A DNA stretch of 64,000 bases from Arthrobacter bambusae (GTDB taxonomy: Bacteria > Actinomycetota > Actinomycetes > Actinomycetales > Micrococcaceae): assembly GCF_022606295.1 (NCBI RefSeq), contig NZ_JAHHZS010000011.1, forward strand, positions 1 to 64,000, read 5' to 3'. The translations under genes were made by a program, and so were the position numbers. Shown here piece by piece: positions 51,197 through 61,639 of the stretch; the first letter of the stretch is position 1, and each line of letters starts with the position of its first letter. The notes beneath the pieces were generated by a model. The model did no database searches and had not been told where the DNA came from. It was given only the letters and a program-made list of their open reading frames with translations.

Positions 51197-53146
51197 ATGA
51201 GCACAACTTCTTCTCCAGAAATCGCCGAAATGGCTGCGTTTGCCGGACCGTCTCCGTTTGCCTTGACGAGTGCCGAAGACATCACGGCCGTCAGGGGCGT
51301 CTTGGCCGACGCCGGACTCTTCGACGGCTCCATCCGGATCGCCTACCTTGGCCTCCTTGAGCCACCGCGGAATGCGGAGGCTGTGGACCGCAGGTTCAGG
51401 GCGTTCCTGCACAATGTTTCAACCGGTGCGGCACAGGACGTCGTGGTTTCCGTGACGCATCAGGAAGTGGTCTCGAAAGTGGAACTCGACACCTCGGTGA
51501 CGGGCGAGCTTCCGGTGATCGAAGAGGAATTCGAGGTGGTTGAAGAGATCCTCGCCCAGGACGAACGATGGCTCAAGGCCTTGGCTGACCGGAACCTCGA
51601 TGTCAGCAAAGTCAGGGTCGCTCCCCTGTCGGCCGGAGTCTTCGAGTACCCGGAAGAGAAGGGCCGCCGGATTCTGCGGGGTTTGGCTTTCGTCCAGGAG
51701 TTCCCCGGGGACAGTGCCTGGGCCCACCCCGTGGACGGGCTGGTTGCCTACGTCGACGTCGTCAGCAAAACGGTGGACCAGGTCCTGGATTTCGGGCCGG
51801 TCCCGGTGCCGGAAGAACACGGCAACTTTACGGACCCTGAATTGACCGGGCCGATGCGAACCACCCAGAAGCCGATCCACATCACCCAGCCGGAAGGCCC
51901 GAGCTTCACGGTCCACGATGGAAACCACGTCGAGTGGGAGAAATGGAGCCTGGACATCGGCTTCGATGTCCGGGAAGGCGTCGTTCTCCACAATGTGGCG
52001 TTCGACGACGGCGATCGCCGTCGCAGCATCCTCAAGCGGGCTTCCATCGCCGAAATGGTGGTGCCTTACGGGGACCCCTCCCCCGTGCGCTCCTGGCAGA
52101 ACTACTTCGATACCGGCGAATACCTGGTGGGCCAGTACGCCAACTCGCTCGAGCTCGGCTGCGATTGCCTCGGCGACATCACCTACCTCAGCCCGGTCGT
52201 CAGCGACGCGTTCGGCCGCCCACGGGAAATCCGCAACGGAATCTGCATGCACGAAGAGGATTGGAGCATCCTCGCCAAGCACAGCGACCTCTGGAGCGGC
52301 GTGAACTACACTCGCCGGAACCGCAGGCTCGTCATCAGTTTCTTCACGACCATCGGCAACTACGACTACGGCTTCTACTGGTACCTCTACCTCGACGGAA
52401 CCATCGAGTTCGAAGCCAAGGCCACCGGCGTCGTCTTCACCAGCGCCCACCCCGGAAAGGGCTACCCGTACGCCTCGGAGCTCGCCCCCGGCCTTGGGGC
52501 TCCCTTCCACCAGCATCTTTTCAGCGCGCGACTGGATTTCGCCATCGACGGCCTGAGCAACCGGGTCGAAGAAGAGGACGCCGTCCGTGTGCCCATGGGA
52601 GAAGGCAACGAGCGCGGCAACGCCTTCGCCCGCCGTCGGACGGTGCTCAAGAGCGAATCTGAGGCCGTCCGCGAGTCCGACATGGCGGCCGGACGGGCAT
52701 GGATCATCTCCAACCCCGAATCACTCAACCGCCTGGGCGACCCCGTCGGCTACAAACTCCACGGACAGGGGCATCCCATGCTCCTGGCCGACCCCGAATC
52801 GTCCATCGCCCGGCGTGCAGCATTCGCAACGAAGGATCTGTGGGTGACCCGCTACGACGAGAACGAGCGCTACCCGAGCGGCGACTTCGTCAACCAGCAC
52901 TCCGGAGGGGCCGGACTGCCGTCCTACATTGCCGGCGACAGGGACATCGACGGACAGGACATCGTCGTCTGGCATACCTTCGGACTGACTCACTTCCCCC
53001 GCCCCGAGGACTGGCCCATCATGCCCGTGGACACCGTGGGCTTCAAACTGCGCCCCGAAGGCTTCTTCGATCGGAGCCCCGTCCTCGATGTCCCCGCCTC
53101 AAAGCCCGCCGGAGGCGGCCACTGCCACATGGAGGTCCAGAAATGA
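51197..53146 (+). CDS. Copper-containing primary-amine oxidase (TPQ type)
   Basis: A 649-aa quinoprotein that oxidises primary amines to aldehyde, ammonia and H2O2. The TPQ precursor is Tyr389 in TTIGNYDYG. Copper ligands are H438 and H440 (FHQHLF) and H599 ([12 protein letters not shown]). The catalytic base is D305 in [11 protein letters not shown]. It closely resembles the Arthrobacter globiformis phenylethylamine/histamine oxidases in length and motifs. No signal peptide is visible, so it acts in the cytoplasm. It starts the amine operon and overlaps the permease start as ATGA. Confidence 0.95.
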   Translation: MSTTSSPEIAEMAAFAGPSPFALTSAEDITAVRGVLADAGLFDGSIRIAYLGLLEPPRNAEAVDRRFRAFLHNVSTGAAQDVVVSVTHQEVVSKVELDTSVTGELPVIEEEFEVVEEILAQDERWLKALADRNLDVSKVRVAPLSAGVFEYPEEKGRRILRGLAFVQEFPGDSAWAHPVDGLVAYVDVVSKTVDQVLDFGPVPVPEEHGNFTDPELTGPMRTTQKPIHITQPEGPSFTVHDGNHVEWEKWSLDIGFDVREGVVLHNVAFDDGDRRRSILKRASIAEMVVPYGDPSPVRSWQNYFDTGEYLVGQYANSLELGCDCLGDITYLSPVVSDAFGRPREIRNGICMHEEDWSILAKHSDLWSGVNYTRRNRRLVISFFTTIGNYDYGFYWYLYLDGTIEFEAKATGVVFTSAHPGKGYPYASELAPGLGAPFHQHLFSARLDFAIDGLSNRVEEEDAVRVPMGEGNERGNAFARRRTVLKSESEAVRESDMAAGRAWIISNPESLNRLGDPVGYKLHGQGHPMLLADPESSIARRAAFATKDLWVTRYDENERYPSGDFVNQHSGGAGLPSYIAGDRDIDGQDIVVWHTFGLTHFPRPEDWPIMPVDTVGFKLRPEGFFDRSPVLDVPASKPAGGGHCHMEVQK

Positions 53147-54657
53147 GCTTGACAACCGGGAAAGAGACCACTGAGGTGGATCACCCGCATCACCATCGAC
53201 GCCGTCTCGGCGTCCCGGCAGTGACCTTCATGATCATTGCCGCCTCGGCTCCGCTCACGGTCCTCGCCGGCGGGGTGACGACGACGTTTGGCGTCACCGG
53301 AGTCACCGGAGTACCGCTGTCCTTCCTGCTGCTCGGCGGAACCCTCGCTGTGTTCGCGGTCGGCTACGCGGCAATGAGCCGTTACGTCGTCAACGCCGGT
53401 GCCTTCTATTCCTACGTTGCCCAGGGCATCTCGCGACCGATCGGCGTTGGTGTTTCCATGGTGGCGCTGATGGCCTACAACCTGATGCAAGTCGGCATCT
53501 ACGGGCTCTTCGGCTTCACTGTCTCAAGCTTGATCAACGAACGATTCGGCGCCACTGTCCCGTGGTGGATTCCGGTGCTCGTCTGCATCGCCGTCGTCGC
53601 ATTCCTCGGCGTGAACCGGGTGGACCTGTCAGCGAAGGTCCTCGGAGTGCTCGTCGGACTGGAGTTCCTCGTGGTGATCGTCTACGACGTCGCCTCCTTC
53701 ATCGTGGCACCCGAGGGAGTCAGCGGCGCGCCGCTGAGCCCGCAGAGCCTCTTTGTCCCGGGCGTCGGGGCCGTCCTCTCCTTCGGCATCGCGGCGTTCA
53801 TGGGATTCGAATCGGCCGCGATCTATGGCGAGGAAAGCAAGGACCCCAAGCACACCGTCGCCCGGGCCACGTATACGGCAGTGGCCATCATTGCCCTGTT
53901 CTACGCGGTGTCCTCCTGGGCCATGGCGGTCGGAACCGGTCCGTCGGCTGTGGTCGACGCCTCCGCGAAACAAGGACCGGACCTGATGTTCGGTTTCCTG
54001 AGTGACCACGCAGGTGTCCTCCTCGCCGACCTGGCCCGCTTGCTCTTCGTCACCAGCCTGTTCGCAGCCTTGGTCAGCTTCCACAACGCCGCCGCGCGCT
54101 ACTTCTTCTCCCTTGGCCGGGAACAAGTCCTTCCCCGGAAGCTGGGTGCAGTACGGCGGCACAGCGGCGCCCCCTACGCCGGCTCAATCGCCCAGACGGT
54201 GATCGCCGTCGTCGTCACGGTGGCGTTCGCCATCGCCGGGACCGGATCCTCGCTCGGTGATCTCTACCCTGTCCTCACCATGTTCACGTGGCTGACCAAC
54301 GACGGCGCGATGGGACTTGTCCTCTTGATGACCGTTGTCTCCCTGGCGGTCATTGGATTCTTCCGCAAGAACAGGCATGACGCCGGTTTGTGGACCCGCG
54401 TGGTCGCCCCTGCACTGGGATTCGTGCTCCTGGCGGCGATCTTCGTTCTGATTGTGGTCAACTTCAACGTACTGCTGGGCCAAAGCGAGACCAATGCGCT
54501 GACGTTCATCCTGCCGGCCACGATCATCGTGCCCGGGCTGGTGGGGATCGCCTGGGCGTTCCGCATCCGCCGGAACAACCCCGGCGTATATCGGCGGATC
54601 GGGCACGGCGAAGAGGGGCCGGCGGCTGTCCACCTCGGCGACGAAGAAGACGTGTAG
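53143..54657 (+). CDS. APC-family amine/amino-acid permease
   Basis: A 504-aa membrane carrier with about 12 helices. [20 protein letters not shown] is the helix 1 entry of the APC superfamily; [20 protein letters not shown] and [20 protein letters not shown] are helix 3 and helix 6 features. Translational coupling to the amine oxidase suggests that it imports the amine. The N-terminus has a His-rich patch (DHPHHHRRR). Confidence 0.9.
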   Translation: MSLTTGKETTEVDHPHHHRRRLGVPAVTFMIIAASAPLTVLAGGVTTTFGVTGVTGVPLSFLLLGGTLAVFAVGYAAMSRYVVNAGAFYSYVAQGISRPIGVGVSMVALMAYNLMQVGIYGLFGFTVSSLINERFGATVPWWIPVLVCIAVVAFLGVNRVDLSAKVLGVLVGLEFLVVIVYDVASFIVAPEGVSGAPLSPQSLFVPGVGAVLSFGIAAFMGFESAAIYGEESKDPKHTVARATYTAVAIIALFYAVSSWAMAVGTGPSAVVDASAKQGPDLMFGFLSDHAGVLLADLARLLFVTSLFAALVSFHNAAARYFFSLGREQVLPRKLGAVRRHSGAPYAGSIAQTVIAVVVTVAFAIAGTGSSLGDLYPVLTMFTWLTNDGAMGLVLLMTVVSLAVIGFFRKNRHDAGLWTRVVAPALGFVLLAAIFVLIVVNFNVLLGQSETNALTFILPATIIVPGLVGIAWAFRIRRNNPGVYRRIGHGEEGPAAVHLGDEEDV

Positions 54658-54675
54658 CGCCGGGACCGATGACCT

Positions 54676-55212
54676 GTGAACACCATGCACACGATCCTTT
54701 CGATAGTCATGCTGGCCTGCTGCGCCCTCGGAATCTGGAGCCCCCTGCGCGAAGGCGTGGTCAGGAACCTCAGCCAGTGGGGACCGATGGCACTCATGCT
54801 CGTGGCGATGGCGGACACGAGTGTCGGGCCCGGCATCCTTCCGGGCGTCGTGTGGGGCCTCCTGCTGCTTCTCACTTCACCGTTACCGCTGATGCTCCTG
54901 CCCAAGGATCGCCGCGGCGGCATGGAAATACACCGTTCCTTGTCCATAGTGGCGATGTTCGCCGTTTTTGTCACAACCCTTCCCACAGCCCCATCCGGTT
55001 CTGTTCACCAAACCCATGCGCACGCGGGACTTGGTGGAGCGAACCCGGCCCTGGCAGTTGTCCTCGCGGCAGCGGTCATCGCCTACTCGATCGTCCTGGC
55101 GGTCCAATCGCTTTGCCGGAAAGGGCGCGGACACCGTCGTCACGCGTCCGCCCCGCTTGAGGCCATCTCTTCGGCTGGGGCCTTGGGCGCCATGATCCTG
55201 ATGGCCGTCTGA
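54676..55212 (+). CDS. Unknown four- to five-helix membrane protein in the amine operon
   Basis: A 178-aa protein starting with a GTG. Helices span roughly residues 5-22, 36-52, 55-75, 88-106 and 125-145. The HQTHAHAG patch could bind a metal such as copper, which would suit the neighbouring copper oxidase. The layout is reminiscent of DUF5134 proteins but I cannot confirm that. It follows the permease by 18 nt. Confidence 0.6.
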   Translation: MNTMHTILSIVMLACCALGIWSPLREGVVRNLSQWGPMALMLVAMADTSVGPGILPGVVWGLLLLLTSPLPLMLLPKDRRGGMEIHRSLSIVAMFAVFVTTLPTAPSGSVHQTHAHAGLGGANPALAVVLAAAVIAYSIVLAVQSLCRKGRGHRRHASAPLEAISSAGALGAMILMAV

Positions 55213-55264
55213 CCGCAGTGTCCAATCCTTGAAAACCATTACCAACTCAGAGTGGAGTAACCCC

Positions 55265-56674
55265 TTGGAAAGCTACGACGCCCTCCTCGCTTCAATCACC
55301 CCGGCCACCGGCGAAACCCGGACCATCCTCGACCCCGCCACGGGCACCGCCGTCGGCGAGGCACCGGTCCACACCGTCGAGGACCTCCAGGCGGCCATCG
55401 ACGCCGCCCGGGCAGCCCAGCCGGCATGGGCTGCGGCCGGCCACGACGCCCGGTCCGCCGCGCTCCTGAAGGCCGCCGACGCCGTCGAGCGCTCCGCCGA
55501 GGAACTCGCCCGCTTGCTCTCCCGCGAGCAAGGCAAGCCCTTGAACGGCCCCAACGCCCGCTTCGAAGTCGGCGCCTGCGCCGCGTGGCTCCGCGCCGCC
55601 GCCGCCACCCCGCTCGAGGCCGAAACCGTGGTGGACGACGGCGACACCCGCGCCGAACTGCACTACCGGCCCATCGGCGTCGTCGGCGCGATCGGACCCT
55701 GGAACTGGCCCATGATGATCACCGTCTGGCAGATCGCCCCCGCCCTGCGCATGGGCAACGCCGTCGTCGTCAAACCTTCCGAATACACACCCCTGTCCGT
55801 CCTGGCCCTCGCCGCCGTGATCAACGAAGAACTCCCCGAAGGCCTCCTCACCGTGGTCTCCGGCGGCCGCGACGTCGGCGAAGCGCTCGCTACCCACCCC
55901 GCCATCGGCAAGGTCATGTTCACCGGCTCCACCACCACCGGCAAAGCCATCATCCGCTCCAGCGCGGACACCGTCAAACGCCTCACCCTCGAACTCGGCG
56001 GCAACGACGCCGGCATCGTCCTGCCCGACGCCGACCCCGCCGCCATCGCCGAAGGACTCTTCTGGGGCGCCTTCATCAACACCGGCCAGACCTGCGCCGC
56101 ACTCAAACGCCTCTACGTCCACGACTCCCTCTACGACGCCGTGTGCACCGAACTCACTGCCGTGGCGAAGGCCATGCCCATGGGGAACGGCCTCGACGAA
56201 AACAACGTCCTCGGCCCGCTGCAGAACCGCCAGCAATACAACATCGTCGCCCGCCTCGTCGACGCCGCCCGCGACTCCGGCGCCCGCATCCTGCTCGGTG
56301 GCAACCCCGAGACCGGCCAGGCCGGCAACTTCTACCCCACCACCCTCGTGGCCGACATCGACAACAACAACCCGCTCGTCGCCGAGGAGCAATTCGGCCC
56401 GGCACTGCCGATCATCCGCTACACCACCATCGACCAGGCCATAGCGATGGCGAACGCGCTCGACGTCGGACTCGGCGCCTCCGTCTGGTCCACGGACCTG
56501 GACGCCGCCCGCGACGTCGCCGCCCGCCTCCAAGCCGGCACCGTCTGGATCAACAAACACGGCGCCGTCGACCCCCGCATCCCCTTCGGCGGCGCCAAGC
56601 AATCCGGCTACGGCCTCGAATTCGGCGTCGAAGGCCTCAAAGCACTCGGCGTGCCGCAGGTGATCAACGGCTGA
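55265..56674 (+). CDS. Aldehyde dehydrogenase of the amine operon
   Basis: A 469-aa NAD(P)-dependent ALDH. It has GVVGAIGPWNWPMMITVWQI, LTLELGGNDAGIVLPDAD with the catalytic Glu, GQTCAALKRLYVHDSLYD with the nucleophile Cys, and EEQFGPALPIIRY. It should oxidise the aldehyde released by the amine oxidase, such as phenylacetaldehyde, to the acid. I chose a TTG (LESYDALL) 8 nt after GTGGAG. A TTG 36 nt earlier has no Shine-Dalgarno. A 66-bp palindrome follows the stop directly. Confidence 0.88.
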   Translation: MESYDALLASITPATGETRTILDPATGTAVGEAPVHTVEDLQAAIDAARAAQPAWAAAGHDARSAALLKAADAVERSAEELARLLSREQGKPLNGPNARFEVGACAAWLRAAAATPLEAETVVDDGDTRAELHYRPIGVVGAIGPWNWPMMITVWQIAPALRMGNAVVVKPSEYTPLSVLALAAVINEELPEGLLTVVSGGRDVGEALATHPAIGKVMFTGSTTTGKAIIRSSADTVKRLTLELGGNDAGIVLPDADPAAIAEGLFWGAFINTGQTCAALKRLYVHDSLYDAVCTELTAVAKAMPMGNGLDENNVLGPLQNRQQYNIVARLVDAARDSGARILLGGNPETGQAGNFYPTTLVADIDNNNPLVAEEQFGPALPIIRYTTIDQAIAMANALDVGLGASVWSTDLDAARDVAARLQAGTVWINKHGAVDPRIPFGGAKQSGYGLEFGVEGLKALGVPQVING

Positions 56675-57613
56675 CCCAACTGTCTCGCAGTTGTTGTCGT
56701 TTTGAGGGCCCAGAACGACAACAACTGTCAGCTAGTTGGGGCGTGCCGGTGGGAACTGCCCACGGCAGCACTGCGCGTGGTCGCTGACCGTAGCGCAGCG
56801 ACACGATCGCATTGCACGTATAGAAGAGGGCCAGGCCGCTGCCGAGGGAAATCCCGGAACCGAACGGCAAATGCTCGTAAGGTGCTGGAACGGCTGTCGC
56901 GATCGCCCCGGCAATCGCAGTCACCCCCGGAACCAGGAGAAACGGTATGAACAACGTGGTCTGAAGGATCCCGGCGAAATCGGACCGAGCCTGGAGGCGC
57001 TCGAGCCCCGCGGTGATGGTCTCGGTGCCGTACTGGAAGAACGCACAGCCGAGGAAGGCCACTACCAGGAATCCGAGCGCGCCGACAAGCCCCGCGCCCG
57101 GCCCCCAATGAGCGGGCACCTCAGTGACGATCGTGAAGATGGACTCGCCGAGGACAATGATGACGAACAGGCCAAGCCGCTCGGAAGCGTGTTCGATATT
57201 GATGCCGCCGATGCTCCGGTCGGGCCAAAGGCGGGCTCCAACCACCATCATGCCAACCTCGACGACGATCGCGGCAGCCCACAGAACGACGGCGATGTGG
57301 AGCGGCAAGACGGCAGAGATGAGCCAGAGGACCGCTGTGCCGCCGTTGTAGATCCAGATCCGCCACGGAGTTTCGGACGAATTTTCGCGGTGTTGGTCGC
57401 GGTGTTGGTACAGCCACAGGACCAGCAGGACAACACGAATCGCAGCATTGGCCAGCGAAAAGGCCCACGCCCGTTCGCCAAAGGCACCGGGCGCGGCGGC
57501 GGCCATGACGCTCGCCGCAGCCATGGCAGCGAGCATCGCGACACCCAGCGCCCGGGACGGGGATCACGGGCCACCTCGTGCTTCAACGCGCCGGGAACCG
57601 ACGACTTATCCAT
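56664..57613 (-). pseudogene. Broken LtrA-type membrane protein gene
   Basis: The frame from 57536 to about 56780 matches the middle of low-temperature-requirement A proteins (GARLWPDRSIGGINIEHASE, RLGLFVIIVLGESIFTIVTE, AFFQYGTETITAGLERLQAR). The normal first helix with LFFDLVFV is missing. A short out-of-frame start (MDKSSVPGALKHEVARDPRP) lies just upstream at 57613, which suggests an internal deletion of about 90 codons plus a frameshift. At the other end the frame runs into the 66-bp palindrome and stops early, within the ALDH gene end. A transcript start at 57536 could still give 290 aa. Confidence 0.75.
56675..56740. repeat. 66-bp imperfect palindrome, possible REP-like element or terminator
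   Basis: CAGTTGTTGTCGTT (56688-56701) and AACGACAACAACTG (56714-56727) form a perfect 14-bp stem around a 12-nt loop. Outer arms CCCAACT (56675-56681) and AGTTGGG (56734-56740) pair again beyond 6-nt unpaired bulges. The element begins right after the ALDH stop and provides the frame that ends the broken ltrA. Its size and near-symmetry suggest a dispersed palindromic repeat. A terminator is also possible. Confidence 0.7.
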
Positions 57614-57742
57614 CATTGCCCCATGGTATTGGCTGCCGAGGTTGCGCCACCCGCGGTTTGGGATAGTAGCATTTGTGAGGCAGGAATACCTTATGCGGGG
57701 AGCGTCCTACGCGCAGGGAAACATCGGGGGCAAGCAGAGGTC

Positions 57743-57967
57743 ATGGATTCGGAACCGTTACAGCCAGAAGTAAATCCGCGATTCAGTAACACCCGGAAGC
57801 AGAATACCGAGCTCGCTATCCAGCAACTCCGGGACGGCGGGTTCACCACCACCCAAATAGATGATTTCCTGGCCACGTTGCATCGCATGGAAGCCGACGA
57901 TTCGATTCTTGCGCCCCTGACGAATGCCTTGCTCGCCATGAACGTCTCAGTCCAATGGCTCATGTAG
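57743..57967 (+). CDS. Hypothetical protein (74 aa)
   Basis: A small soluble protein: MDSEPLQPEVNPRFSNTRKQ, then an amphipathic helical region (QQLRDGGFTTTQIDDFLATL, LAPLTNALLAMNVSVQWLM). It could bind another protein. A close AGAGGTC precedes the ATG. An upstream ATG at 57692 is an alternative. No family recognised. Confidence 0.5.
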   Translation: MDSEPLQPEVNPRFSNTRKQNTELAIQQLRDGGFTTTQIDDFLATLHRMEADDSILAPLTNALLAMNVSVQWLM

Positions 57968-58042
57968 CGGCGCGCCGGCGCCCTCCATCCGAACGATTTT
58001 CAACCTCTTTTGGGGAACGCTTTCGAGTGGGACGATTTTGAT

Positions 58043-58234
58043 ATGAGCGAAAACCAAGACCATAAGCTCGCGTCCCCGGCAGCCGGCTACTTTCCCAGGG
58101 AGAAGGGCATGTCCGCGGAGGAGTACGAGCACCCGACCACCCACCAGATGCGCATCGTAGGCCAGCGGCGGACGGATGCGGAAGCCAAGCTTGAGCGGCA
58201 ACAGCGCGAGGCCCGGAACAAATCACACGACTAG
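58043..58234 (+). CDS. Hypothetical small hydrophilic protein (63 aa)
   Basis: A charged protein (SENQDHKLASPAAGYFPREK, GMSAEEYEHPTTHQMRIVGQ, ending in RQQREARNKSHD). It may start instead at a TTG 33 nt upstream. No family recognised. The 150 bases that follow hold no visible gene. Confidence 0.5.
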   Translation: MSENQDHKLASPAAGYFPREKGMSAEEYEHPTTHQMRIVGQRRTDAEAKLERQQREARNKSHD

Positions 58235-58385
58235 GGGGCGCGCTTGAGGAGCCGGCGCTGAATCGCAGTCCGGCGATATTTTCGTCATCTTTGCCCCGCT
58301 GTGCCTGGCAGCTCGACTACCGCCGTTGCATCGCTCGCTCCGGGCGTCGGCAATCTTAGGCTTCCACTCCACGCCGCGGAAGATT

Positions 58386-60212
58386 TCAGCCGAGCACCAG
58401 GGCCCACCCTGCCGCGAGGCCCACGAGCAGCCACACGACATAGTCGCCAACGCGCCCGGAGTGCAAGCGCCGGAGGATTCTTAGCGCCGGCTGGGCCGCG
58501 TGCGCGGGGCTGCGGAGAGCGGAAGGCAGACGCCAGCCATGGAGCGCCGCGGCCGCCATGACGACGGCGATCGTGGTCGACAGCAGCCCCAGCGCGACGC
58601 TCGTCGGCTCCCATGCGGCGCCCGTGGCTGGGTGCGACACATAAGAGGTCGGACCCTCGAGGACGGCCGATACATAGCCGGCGCGGTCCATGAACCGGGC
58701 TGCGGCCTCTTCGGCGGCATCGCCGATCGACGGAAGCACCCCCAAAGCAAGGGCGCCCGCCAGCAATCCCACAGCCGGCGCACCCATTGATATCGGGATA
58801 CGGCGCAGGCCGATGGGTACTTCGATACGCTCCTCGTCCCCGCTCATCCCCTCCGCCTCGATCCCGGCGGGGCGGCCGCCGAGACCCAGGAATATCCGCC
58901 CGCAAACACGGAACACAGCGGCGGCTGTCACCGCCGACACCCCGACCATAAGGACAGGGACCCAAAGCCGCCCTGCACTCGATGAGGCATGCTCGGCGAT
59001 GCCCTTGCCCAGGCCGGCGGCGAAGGGCGGCGCGCCTGCGAGCGCGGCACCGGCGACCACGAAGGCGATTCCAAGCACCGGCGAATCCTTTCCGCGTCCG
59101 CGGAGCGTGTACTCGTCGACGCTGCCGTACCTGTTCAATATGATTCCGCTCAGCAGGAACAAGGAGCCCTTGACCGCAGCGTGGCCGAGGACGTACGCGG
59201 CAACCCCTCCCAGCGCATCCGGGGAAGCGGTGCCGAGAACAGCCAGGAAGACTCCCATGTGGGCAATCGTTGAGTACGCCAGCAGTCTCTTGATGTGCCG
59301 CTGAAGGAAGCACATAACGCTCCCCACGACGGCGGTCAGGATGCCAAGCACTATGAAAAGGACCTGGGCCGGGGAAGCGATCTGTGAACCGGCGAAGGCC
59401 GCCCAGTACACCCGAGCGACGCCATAGAGGCCCAATTCGACCATCACTCCGGAAAACAGCACGCATACGGGCGAGGGTGCGACGGCGTGGGCGTCGTCGA
59501 GCCAAAAATGGAACGGGACGATCGCGGCTTTCACGAGGAACCCTGCGCACAGGAGGATGAACGCGGTCGCGATCAGCGGGCTCCGGTCACCAAGCAGTGC
59601 TGTGGAGATGGCCGCCAGATTCAAGCTGCCGGTGCGTGCGTACAGGAGCCCGACGCCCATGAGCGAAAAGTAGGCGGCCAGTGAGTTCACGATGCCGAAG
59701 TTGATGGCACCGTGGACTGCGGACGGGTCTTCGGCCTTGAGCCCTGTCAGTGCGTACGCCGCCACGCCCATCAGTTCGAAGAAGACGAACATGGTGAAGA
59801 CGTCGCCCGCGAACGCGAAGCCTGTCATACCGGCGAGGAAGAGCACCATCAAGCCGTGGTAGTGGACGGTGTCCGACTCGAAGTACCGCCACGAGAAGAT
59901 GAGGGAAGCGACCATCAGCACCGCCGCGAGGAGGGAAATCCCGATGCTGAATTGGTCTCCGACCAGGGCGATTCCAACGGCACGGCCGCCCTGGGGCTGC
60001 CACGCGCCCATCCAGTAGACAAGACGTTCGCTCCCCGCCGGAGCCATCATAAACACCTCAAGCGTTGCTGCCGCCGCGGCGGCAGCAAGGGAGATCACGT
60101 CAGCGAAACGGCGTGGAAGGCGGGACCCTAGGGACATCAGCACACACGAAGCCAGGATCAGGACGATCACGGCCGCGGGCATGAGGGCTGCGGCGGCCGT
60201 ACCCGGGACCAT
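58386..60212 (-). CDS. Mrp/Mbh-type antiporter subunit D (NuoM/HyfF-like proton channel)
   Basis: A 608-aa membrane protein with about 14 helices. The TM5 glutamate is E146 ([16 protein letters not shown]). The TM7 lysine is K228 ([15 protein letters not shown]), with [17 protein letters not shown] after it. The position of the TM8 lysine of NuoM-type pumps is Glu259 ([10 protein letters not shown]). The rest ([36 protein letters not shown]) is conserved. It moves H+ or Na+ in complex with the other subunits. It is the last gene of the module, 4 nt after subunit C. Confidence 0.9.
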   Translation of the reverse strand: MVPGTAAAALMPAAVIVLILASCVLMSLGSRLPRRFADVISLAAAAAAATLEVFMMAPAGSERLVYWMGAWQPQGGRAVGIALVGDQFSIGISLLAAVLMVASLIFSWRYFESDTVHYHGLMVLFLAGMTGFAFAGDVFTMFVFFELMGVAAYALTGLKAEDPSAVHGAINFGIVNSLAAYFSLMGVGLLYARTGSLNLAAISTALLGDRSPLIATAFILLCAGFLVKAAIVPFHFWLDDAHAVAPSPVCVLFSGVMVELGLYGVARVYWAAFAGSQIASPAQVLFIVLGILTAVVGSVMCFLQRHIKRLLAYSTIAHMGVFLAVLGTASPDALGGVAAYVLGHAAVKGSLFLLSGIILNRYGSVDEYTLRGRGKDSPVLGIAFVVAGAALAGAPPFAAGLGKGIAEHASSSAGRLWVPVLMVGVSAVTAAAVFRVCGRIFLGLGGRPAGIEAEGMSGDEERIEVPIGLRRIPISMGAPAVGLLAGALALGVLPSIGDAAEEAAARFMDRAGYVSAVLEGPTSYVSHPATGAAWEPTSVALGLLSTTIAVVMAAAALHGWRLPSALRSPAHAAQPALRILRRLHSGRVGDYVVWLLVGLAAGWALVLG

Positions 60213-60216
60213 GCGC

Positions 60217-60564
60217 TCAGCCCTCCAACCGACCGAGTCGGTCGGGATCGATCGCCTGATGGCGCTTGGCGATTTGAATCACGAGCGCCAGCAGCATCGA
60301 CGTCACCGCTGCCGAGACGACGATGTCGGTCAGGGTCAATGCCTGGACCACAGGGTCGACGACCGGGGTGGTCTTGCCGACTTGCGCGCCGAAAATGGGT
60401 GCCACGCCCCCGTATTGAAAGCCGACGGCGACGAGCAGCACGTACGTGCCCGACTGGGCCACCGAAAGGCACACGACAGTGTGGACCAGGTTGCGGCTCG
60501 TAGCGATCCCCGCGACGCCAAGGAGCATGATGCTGACTGCGACAAAGTATGCGTAGTAGTTCAC
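60217..60564 (-). CDS. Mrp/Mbh-type antiporter subunit C (NuoK-like)
   Basis: A 115-aa protein with three helices: [40 protein letters not shown] and [20 protein letters not shown]. The middle part [16 protein letters not shown] is the MrpC/NuoK signature, where an Asp/Glu would carry protons. The GTG overlaps the preceding stop as GTGA. Confidence 0.88.
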   Translation of the reverse strand: MNYYAYFVAVSIMLLGVAGIATSRNLVHTVVCLSVAQSGTYVLLVAVGFQYGGVAPIFGAQVGKTTPVVDPVVQALTLTDIVVSAAVTSMLLALVIQIAKRHQAIDPDRLGRLEG

Positions 60565-61349
60565 GACGCAGACCCTTCCTCGTAACCGGAGCGTGGCGTT
60601 CGCCCTGGATCGCTTACCCGCTCGGCCCGGATCGCGAGCGCTTGGTCCAGGAAGCTGGCCAGGAGGACGATGACGCTGCTGCAGACGGTCATTCCCACGG
60701 CGATGTTGAAGAGCGGCACTGTTCCCGAGGAGATGAAATCGCCGAGCTGGCCTTGCGGGATGACGTTGGCGAAGAGTGCCGAGCCGAGCGCGGCACCCGT
60801 GATCCCGAGGGCTCCGAACAAGACGACGCCGAGCGCCTCGCCCTGGTGGAACCATGCAAGCGGCCGCAGCTTGCGCAGGAGGGAGTATCGGCCGCCGACG
60901 TATAGCAAGTGGATGCCCGTTGAAAGGATGACGCCGCCCTGGAAGCCGCCGCCAGGGGTGACGGCCCCGTGCGCTAGTACGTTGACGGCCAGCACGACGG
61001 TCAGCGGAAACAGGAAATAGACGAGGAGGTTCGTCGATTCGAGCACGTGGCCCGCCTCGCTGACCTCCCGCCGTCGTTCGCGGTAGACCGGCCTCAGCAA
61101 CGCCGCGACGCCGATGACGGCGCAGAACAGGATCGTCTCTTCCCCGAAGGTGTCGAAGCCGCGCTGGTCGAAGTTGATGCTCGAAACGGCGTTTGCGGTG
61201 TCATGCGCGTAGGTGGCCGCAACGGCCGCGTCACGGTATGCGTGGAGGTCCCCGCCGAACTGCGGCATGCCCGTGAACGCGAGCGCCATCGAGACCGCGA
61301 AGGCGACGATGCCGAGGCCAAGAACGATGAGGCGGATCCGCCGCGTCAT
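60561..61349 (-). CDS. Fusion of MrpA C-terminal domain (MbhE) and MrpB (MbhF)
   Basis: A 262-aa protein of two parts. Residues 1-90 match the MrpA C-terminal/MbhE segment (NAVSSINFDQRGFDTFGEET, LFCAVIGVAALL). Residues 98-262 match MrpB (LLVYFLFPLTVVLAVNVLAH, GAVTPGGGFQGGVILSTGIH, and two further helices). Stand-alone MrpB is about 140 aa. AGGAGGAG lies before the ATG, and the ATG overlaps the DUF4040 stop by 4 nt. Confidence 0.82.
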   Translation of the reverse strand: MTRRIRLIVLGLGIVAFAVSMALAFTGMPQFGGDLHAYRDAAVAATYAHDTANAVSSINFDQRGFDTFGEETILFCAVIGVAALLRPVYRERRREVSEAGHVLESTNLLVYFLFPLTVVLAVNVLAHGAVTPGGGFQGGVILSTGIHLLYVGGRYSLLRKLRPLAWFHQGEALGVVLFGALGITGAALGSALFANVIPQGQLGDFISSGTVPLFNIAVGMTVCSSVIVLLASFLDQALAIRAERVSDPGRTPRSGYEEGSAS

Positions 61350-61639
61350 TTCTCCTCCTGCCCGTCTGTGATCCCGCGATGTTCGGCACGGATGTCGGAT
61401 ACTTTCCGGATCGCGAGAACCACGATCAGGGGGACCACAGCCGTTCCGATGGCCACTTGGCTGAGCGCCACGTCGGGTGCCTGGAGGACGACAAACAAGA
61501 TGGTGAGCAGCAGCCCATAGCCGGAAAGGACCACAGCCTGCTTTGAGGGATGGTGCGAGAACACGACGGCCGCGGCTCCCACAAGCACCAGGGTGAGGCT
61601 GACGCCAATCAGGAGGTTGCTCAGGACTCCGTCGTTCAT
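61346..61639 (-). CDS. DUF4040/MbhD-like antiporter subunit
   Basis: A 97-aa three-helix protein: NLLIGVSLTLVLVGAAAVVF, VVLSGYGLLLTILFVVLQAP and PDVALSQVAIGTAVVPLIVV. This is the MbhD part of MrpA. The Asp and Glu-like charge of the conserved APDVALSQ loop is kept. It overlaps both neighbours by 4 nt (ATGA), typical of tightly coupled membrane-complex genes. Confidence 0.83.
   Translation of the reverse strand: MNDGVLSNLLIGVSLTLVLVGAAAVVFSHHPSKQAVVLSGYGLLLTILFVVLQAPDVALSQVAIGTAVVPLIVVLAIRKVSDIRAEHRGITDGQEEK

Noticed and set aside
55292..56602. Gly/Val-rich frame on the minus strand opposite the second aldehyde dehydrogenase
   Set aside because: Composition is the mirror of GC-biased codons. 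No motif is seen.
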